NCBI GenBank assembly: GCA_036258055.1
Contig: DATAEK010000260.1
Span: 1-10,833, forward strand
Length of the DNA stretch: 10,833 bases
Source of the DNA: DATAEK01 sp036258055
GTDB lineage: Bacteria; Acidobacteriota; Vicinamibacteria; Vicinamibacterales; 2-12-FULL-66-21
Reading direction: 5' to 3'
Within the stretch, counting starts at the first letter, position 1; each line of letters begins with the position of its first letter. Below are positions 6,674 through 10,833 of the stretch, piece by piece. The notes under the pieces were generated by a model. The model made no database searches and was not told where the DNA came from. It saw only the letters and a list, made by a program, of their open reading frames with translations. Made by a program: the position numbers and the translations under genes.

Positions 6674-9112
6674 ATGATGGCGTTCGGTTCCGATTTCGTT
6701 CGCGACGTGCGGTATGGCGTCCGAACACTCACCAAACATCGCAGGTTCTCCGGAGTCGCGATCCTGACCATCGCACTGGCGGTCGCGGCCAACGCCGTCG
6801 CGTTCGCCGTATTGAAGACCGTGCTCGATCCGCTCCCGTACGGACACGCCGTGCGTCTGGTGGCTCTGGTCGAAACCGACAACGAAACGCCGAATCCGCA
6901 GACGGCCAGCTACGCGACGGTCCGCGACTGGGCAGCCCGCTCGTCCTCGTTTGATTCGATTGCGACTTGGAGCGATGCGGCCGTTCGCTTCATCCGTCCA
7001 GACGGAGTCGACATGGTGCGTGGCATGCAAGTCAGCGCCAGTTTCTTCGAGACGCTTGGCGTGCCGATGGCGTTGGGACGGCCGTTTCATCCAGCCGAGG
7101 ACCGGCAGGGGGCCGACCACGTCCTCATCCTGACGCACGACACGTGGACAACGCTGTTTGCGGCTGACCCGGCGATCATCGGGCGGACCGTCTCGACAAT
7201 GGGCGGGCCGTACACGATCGTCGGCGTCCTGCCGTCGGACTTCCACCCGTTGCACATGTCGAACCCGGCGGAACTGCCGCGCACCTTCGTTCCGTACGAC
7301 AGCTCGCAGGCCAGTTGCAGAACCGCTCCATGTCGCAGGGTTGGCGCGATCGCGCGTCTGAAGCCCGGCATCAGTGTGGAACAGGCGCGCGTGGAACTCC
7401 GGACCGTCACCCAGTCACTCGCACGCGAGTACGCTGATCAATATCCGAATGGCGAATCGGCGCTCGTGGTGCCGCTTCGCGAACAGGTCGTCGGCCGATT
7501 CGAAACGGCGGCTTGGATCGTCGAGCTCGCGGTCGCTCTTCTGCTGGCGCTGGCGTGCGCAAACGTTGCCATGCTCTTGCTTGCACGAACACTGTCGAGG
7601 CAGTCGGAGTTCGCCGTCCGCGTCGCACTCGGCGCCTCGCGCTGGGACATCGTGCGGCAGCTTCTGGCGGAGGGCCTGTTGCTCGCGCTCGCCGGCGGTG
7701 CGGTGGGCGGATCCGTGGCGTGGTGGACGACCCGCGCGATCGCCCGAACGAGCGGCGCGAATATCCCGCGGATCGGCGAGCTCGTACCCGACGCGTCGAT
7801 ACTGACGTTCGCGCTTGCCGTCAGCATCATCGTCGCGGCGGCTGCCGGACTCGCGCCTGCGATCGCGACGTTTCGCCGCGCGTTCGTAACCATGCGCGAG
7901 TCGTCCGGCATCACTCCCCACTCGTATCAACTTACGATGCGGATCCTCGTCGGCGTCGAGCTCGCTCTCGCCTTCGTCCTCGTGACGCTCGTCGGCGTGC
8001 TGGGGATGAGCTATCTGCGGCTCATGGACGTCGACCGCGGGTTCGACGCGTCCGGCGTGTTGACGCTGAGCCTCCTGCCAGACGGCGTGCATTACCGAAA
8101 CCAGGACCAGCGGCTCGCATGGTTCGACGCTGTGGCAGCACGCATGCGCGCGATTCCGGGCGTCGAGGACGCAGGTTATGCCAGCACGCTTCCGCTCAGC
8201 CATCCGTCCACATTTCCGTTGTTCATCCGCGAGCACCCGCTGAGGACGGTCGCGCCGCCGGTTCTCGACACGTATCTGGTCTCGCCGAACTACGTGCACA
8301 TCATGCGGATCCCTGTGCTGGCCGGACGCGACTTCGCTCCGAGCGACAACGCGCGCACCGAATCGGTCGCGCTCGTGAGCCAGTCAGCCGCGCGGCTGTA
8401 CTTCGGCGGACAGTCCGCGATCGGCCAGCATTTGCAGATCGACGAACGGCGCGTCGCGGGTCCCTGGGCGCGCGTCGTTGGGATCGTCCGCGACGTGCAC
8501 CAGTACGGCCTCGATCTCGCGGCCGACCCTGCAGTCTACGTCCTGTTCGATCAAGCCAGGCCTGCTCCTCAGGGCTGGGCCAGCCTCGTCGTTCGATCGC
8601 AGGTGCCGCCCGACCAGATCGAATCGGCGGTGCGCGCCGCCATGCGCGAGGTCGATCCACTGCAGCCGATCTTCCACATGCAACCGATGACGACCTATAT
8701 TGCGCTGTCGGTGTCGCAGCGTACTTTCGCGCTGGCGCTCATTGCGGCCATCGGCGCGGTGGCGCTGGCGCTGGCCACCGGCGGCGTTTACGGCGTCGTC
8801 TCTTACATCGTCGAGCAGCGCACGCGCGAGGTCGGATTACGGCTCGCCCTCGGCGCGTCGGCGGAGTCGGTACGGCGGCTGATTGCCGGACAAATTGTCG
8901 CCGTAGCACTCGTGGCGATCGGTAGCGGCGTGGGCATCGCCGCGGCCGTCGGAGGCGCCATTTCCTCGCTTCTGTTCGGCGTACGGCCGCTCGACCCATC
9001 AATCATCGCGTCGGTCGCGGCACTTATCGTGGTGATCACGCTGGCAGCAAGCGCAGTGCCGGCCTGGCGGGCATCGCGGACGGATCCGATGGCGTCGCTG
9101 CGGGCCGACTAA
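6674..9112 (+). CDS. ADOP-type ABC transporter permease (duplicated MacB/FtsX-like)
   Basis: An 812-residue inner-membrane protein with two tandem copies of the MacB-like periplasmic core plus FtsX permease unit, the layout of the 'acidobacterial duplicated orphan permease' family, whose members are usually about 800 residues. The start DFVRDVRYGVRTLTKHRRFSGVAILTIALA is typical, with the first membrane helix at about 27-47. The first periplasmic core spans about 50-275 (ASFFETLGVPMALGRPF, IIGRTVSTMGGPYTIVGVLP). Helices follow at about 281-304, 332-355 and 375-400, then a fifth at 420-445. The second core is about 455-675 (MRIPVLAGRDFAPSD), and the last three helices are near 682-705, 736-760 and 775-800. 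Both halves keep the coupling-helix motif (EFAVRVALGAS at about 312; REVGLRLALGAS). Relatives work with a MacB-type ATPase, in efflux or signalling at the envelope; no ATPase gene is present here, as usual for orphans. Substrate unknown. Confidence 0.93.
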   Translation: MMAFGSDFVRDVRYGVRTLTKHRRFSGVAILTIALAVAANAVAFAVLKTVLDPLPYGHAVRLVALVETDNETPNPQTASYATVRDWAARSSSFDSIATWSDAAVRFIRPDGVDMVRGMQVSASFFETLGVPMALGRPFHPAEDRQGADHVLILTHDTWTTLFAADPAIIGRTVSTMGGPYTIVGVLPSDFHPLHMSNPAELPRTFVPYDSSQASCRTAPCRRVGAIARLKPGISVEQARVELRTVTQSLAREYADQYPNGESALVVPLREQVVGRFETAAWIVELAVALLLALACANVAMLLLARTLSRQSEFAVRVALGASRWDIVRQLLAEGLLLALAGGAVGGSVAWWTTRAIARTSGANIPRIGELVPDASILTFALAVSIIVAAAAGLAPAIATFRRAFVTMRESSGITPHSYQLTMRILVGVELALAFVLVTLVGVLGMSYLRLMDVDRGFDASGVLTLSLLPDGVHYRNQDQRLAWFDAVAARMRAIPGVEDAGYASTLPLSHPSTFPLFIREHPLRTVAPPVLDTYLVSPNYVHIMRIPVLAGRDFAPSDNARTESVALVSQSAARLYFGGQSAIGQHLQIDERRVAGPWARVVGIVRDVHQYGLDLAADPAVYVLFDQARPAPQGWASLVVRSQVPPDQIESAVRAAMREVDPLQPIFHMQPMTTYIALSVSQRTFALALIAAIGAVALALATGGVYGVVSYIVEQRTREVGLRLALGASAESVRRLIAGQIVAVALVAIGSGVGIAAAVGGAISSLLFGVRPLDPSIIASVAALIVVITLAASAVPAWRASRTDPMASLRAD

Positions 9113-9363
9113 TCCCGGCGTGCGCGTTGGCCGCCGACACTTACCGGTTTTTCGCCGCGCTGTCGTCCATCCTGATCGGCAAGTATTTCGAATGCAGTAC
9201 ATTGCGGCCTCGAGCCGCCGCTCTACAGGTGAAGTGTGTCGATGAAGTGCAGCGCGATACCCACGCCTCAGCGGTTGGGCGCGGCCCAAACCAGCAGCGC
9301 CACCACCACAATCATTATCGTCCGGTGCGATCGCCCGTTCTCGAGTCCCCGCGTTCGGGGCAA
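9113..9363. other. Spacer between convergent genes, no gene recognised
   Basis: This 251-bp stretch separates the convergent permease and hydrolase genes. I see no RNA gene and no convincing protein. It contains one short hairpin next to the hydrolase stop, listed separately, and a 31-codon minus-strand frame (9268-9363) with a hydrophobic end, which I did not accept as a gene. Confidence 0.5.
9347..9360 (-). terminator. Short GC hairpin just after the hydrolase stop codon
   Basis: On the minus strand CCCCG-AACG-CGGGG forms a perfect 5-bp stem with a 4-base loop, starting three bases after the TAA at 9364-9366. There is no U-run after it, so at best it is a weak or 3'-end-stabilising structure. 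Confidence 0.25.
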
Positions 9364-10621
9364 TTACTGGCGCGGCGGACTTCGCCCCTGTTCCGCGAAG
9401 GCCTGCGCGATCTTCAGCGCAATCGACTTCGTGTCCGCGAACGAGATGTTCGACATCACCGCCACCACGATCCCGCGTTCGGGCAACGTCATGAGATACG
9501 TCGTGCCACCGATGAACTCCTCTTTGCTGCCATGGCCCGCCATCCGCGTGGGTTGTCCTGCGAGGGGAAGCGTCTCGACATCCCAGCCAAGACCGTAGCC
9601 GGTCTCCGCGCCCGACGGCAGCCGCTGCGGTGTCTGGAGCAGTTGGACGGTGCCGGGCTTCAGCAGCTTGCCGCTGTTGATGCCGATCCCGAACCGCACC
9701 AGGTCAGACGGCGTGGACAGGAACGCGGCGGCTCCGGCGTAGCAGGAATGATCCCCCTGGCGCGCAGACTTCGGCCCATATCGGGTATCCCCCGCAAGCC
9801 CAAACCGCGGCCAGTAGAACGTCGCCCGCGCCGGGATCGTCTCGGTCGCGACGTCAATCGTCGTTTCGCGCATGCCCAGCGGCTCGAAGACCTGCGTGCG
9901 CATGAACGCAAAGAACGGCTCGTTCGCAGCGGCTTCGACCGCCGCGCTCACGAGGATCCAACCGTAGCTGGAAGGGCTGTACTTCGTGCCCGGCTGGAAG
10001 AGCAGCTCACGCTCCCCGAAGTTGTCCAGCTGCAACCCGTCGACCGTCCGCTCGCAGCGCCGAGCCGGGTTTCCATCGTCACTGCTGGTATTGGACAGCG
10101 GGGCCTCACCGCCGTGGTCGGTCGGGACGCCTGCCACCTGCGCCATCAGCTGGCGCAGTGTCACGGGCCACTGCTTTTTTGGGAACTCGGGCACGTACAC
10201 CTCAATCTCGTCGTCGAGATGCAGCATGTTTTTCTCCAGCAGCACCGACGGCAGCCGAGGTGAGCGCTTTGGATGCGTCGGCGACCCTGAACCCAGTATC
10301 TGGTGCGACGCGCACCTGGTTCTCGAGATCCGCCCAGCCAAAGCCCTCGGCCCACGCGATGTCACCATCGACGCCGACCGCCACCGAGAGTCCCGGCAGG
10401 TTCTGCTGGGTGAGACCGGCGCGCATGATTTGTCGCCCGCGTTCCACCGCGTCAGTCCATTTTCGCGAGGGGTCCGAATACGTCACGGATCGCACGTGCT
10501 GCGGGTCCGGGTGCAGGATCGGCGTCGTAATGCTCTTGTATGCCCAGAGCCCCAGAATCGCCGCGAGCGGCAGGCCGATGGCCCCGACGATCAGTGCAAG
10601 CCAGATCTCTTTCCGACTCAT
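9364..10621 (-). pseudogene. Frameshifted membrane-anchored beta-lactamase-family serine hydrolase with SxxK serine lost
   Basis: The reading begins at ATG 10621 with a membrane anchor (residues about 6-28). It runs through RAGLTQQNLPGLSVAVGVDG and GFRVADASKALTSAAVG, all typical of class C-like beta-lactamase/penicillin-binding hydrolases. At about 10241-10246 the frame breaks: the first frame stops at 10202, while the family sequence resumes in another frame as LLEKNMLHLDDEIEVYVPEFP. It then continues through QLMAQVAGV, PGTKYS (tyrosine codon 9979-9981), FEPLGMRETT and GHGS...GGTTYLMTLPERG to the TAA at 9364-9366. Total length is 1258 bases, one more than a multiple of three, so one base is gained or two lost in a CTG-CTG repeat. 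The SxxK motif reads DASK: the catalytic serine is Asp115 (codon 10277-10279). An active homologue would be a secreted or periplasmic esterase/peptidase-like enzyme of about 419 residues. A sequencing error could explain the shift but not the Asp. Confidence 0.82.
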
Positions 10622-10661
10622 CGACGTGACTCAGTTCCCACTCTGTAACTCCATGCGCCTT

Positions 10662-10833
10662 CTACTGCCGCTTGAGGATGAAGTGGCCACCGCCCCTGTC
10701 GAACCGCAGTTCCGTCGCCGGACCACCGCTCGCGCTCCGGCGGAAGGTGAGAAGCGCCTGATTGTGGCGGAACGTCCACTCCCCGACCCAAGGCAGCGCA
10801 CCCAGCCCGGCGCCGTCGAGGGCGAACGCGACT
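10662..10833 (-). CDS. C-terminal end of an unidentified protein, cut by the window edge
   Basis: On the minus strand 56 codons are open from the right edge to a TAG at 10662-10664. The product has a beta-rich pattern (VGEWTFRHNQALLTFRR, then ELRFDRGGGHFILKRQ at the very end). This alternation, ending in GGG-x-F/Y-x-L-KR, is common at the C-termini of small beta domains attached to acidobacterial hydrolases, but I cannot name the family. It ends 40 bp before the start of the frameshifted serine hydrolase on the same strand, so the two were probably co-transcribed. Codon use and GC content are like those of the neighbours. Confidence 0.6.
   Translation of the reverse strand, partial: VAFALDGAGLGALPWVGEWTFRHNQALLTFRRSASGGPATELRFDRGGGHFILKRQ

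Noticed and set aside
7513..8925. Arg-rich + strand frame inside the permease gene
   Set aside because: It is an out-of-frame reading of the ADOP gene; the composition is dominated by Arg and Ala with no domain.
9268..9363. Minus-strand 31-codon frame ending in MIVVVVALLVWAAPNR, in frame after the hydrolase stop
   Set aside because: The hydrophobic run looks like a membrane tail, but it has no Shine-Dalgarno, family hydrolases do not end in such a helix, and the length is within chance expectation.
9127..10263. 378-codon + strand frame opposite the serine hydrolase
   Set aside because: The minus strand carries conserved hydrolase sequence over this whole stretch; the + frame is its shadow.

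Overview
The base composition and gene content point to a soil-type Acidobacteriota genome, probably of the Vicinamibacteria type. The case rests on large serine/threonine kinases fused to TPR arrays, ECF sigma factors of the families that accompany such kinases, and an 'acidobacterial duplicated orphan permease' (ADOP). All of these are characteristic of that phylum. The assignment is inferred from protein families, since the window has no rRNA or other phylogenetic marker.

Left part (1-2234): the window opens inside the TPR half of a kinase-type regulator on the + strand. It is followed 78 bp later by a 254-residue ECF sigma factor of the FPTTRWTLV type. A short stretch that looks like the decayed C-terminal end of a PQQ/sorbosone-type sugar dehydrogenase lies directly after it. 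Middle (2235-5844, minus strand): a two-gene unit in which a second ECF sigma factor (acidobacterial Sig-70 X6 type) overlaps by 11 bp the start of a 1006-residue Ser/Thr kinase with a sensor domain and TPR array. The TPR half of this kinase is a paralogue, in inverted orientation, of the fragment at the left edge. The kinase appears to have lost the membrane span usual between its kinase and sensor parts.

Right part (6001-10833): a small secreted protein (minus) and an 812-residue ADOP permease (+) diverge from a 205-bp region with a perfect 8-bp inverted repeat at its centre. Beyond the permease, on the minus strand, lies a membrane-anchored beta-lactamase-fold serine hydrolase gene. It is frameshifted and its SxxK serine is replaced by Asp. 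The C-terminal end of another minus-strand gene enters from the right edge 40 bp upstream of it.

How the genes may work together: the sigma/kinase unit is most simply read as a phosphorylation-controlled transcription switch, by analogy with sigma factors of the EcfP/PknT kind. The permease, secreted protein and serine hydrolase are cell-envelope functions with no demonstrated tie to that switch. I found no CRISPR array, tRNA, rRNA, insertion sequence or phage gene, and no convincing new multi-gene system. The most informative signals are the sigma/kinase switch features, the loss of the kinase membrane span, the doubly inactivated hydrolase and the central palindrome.
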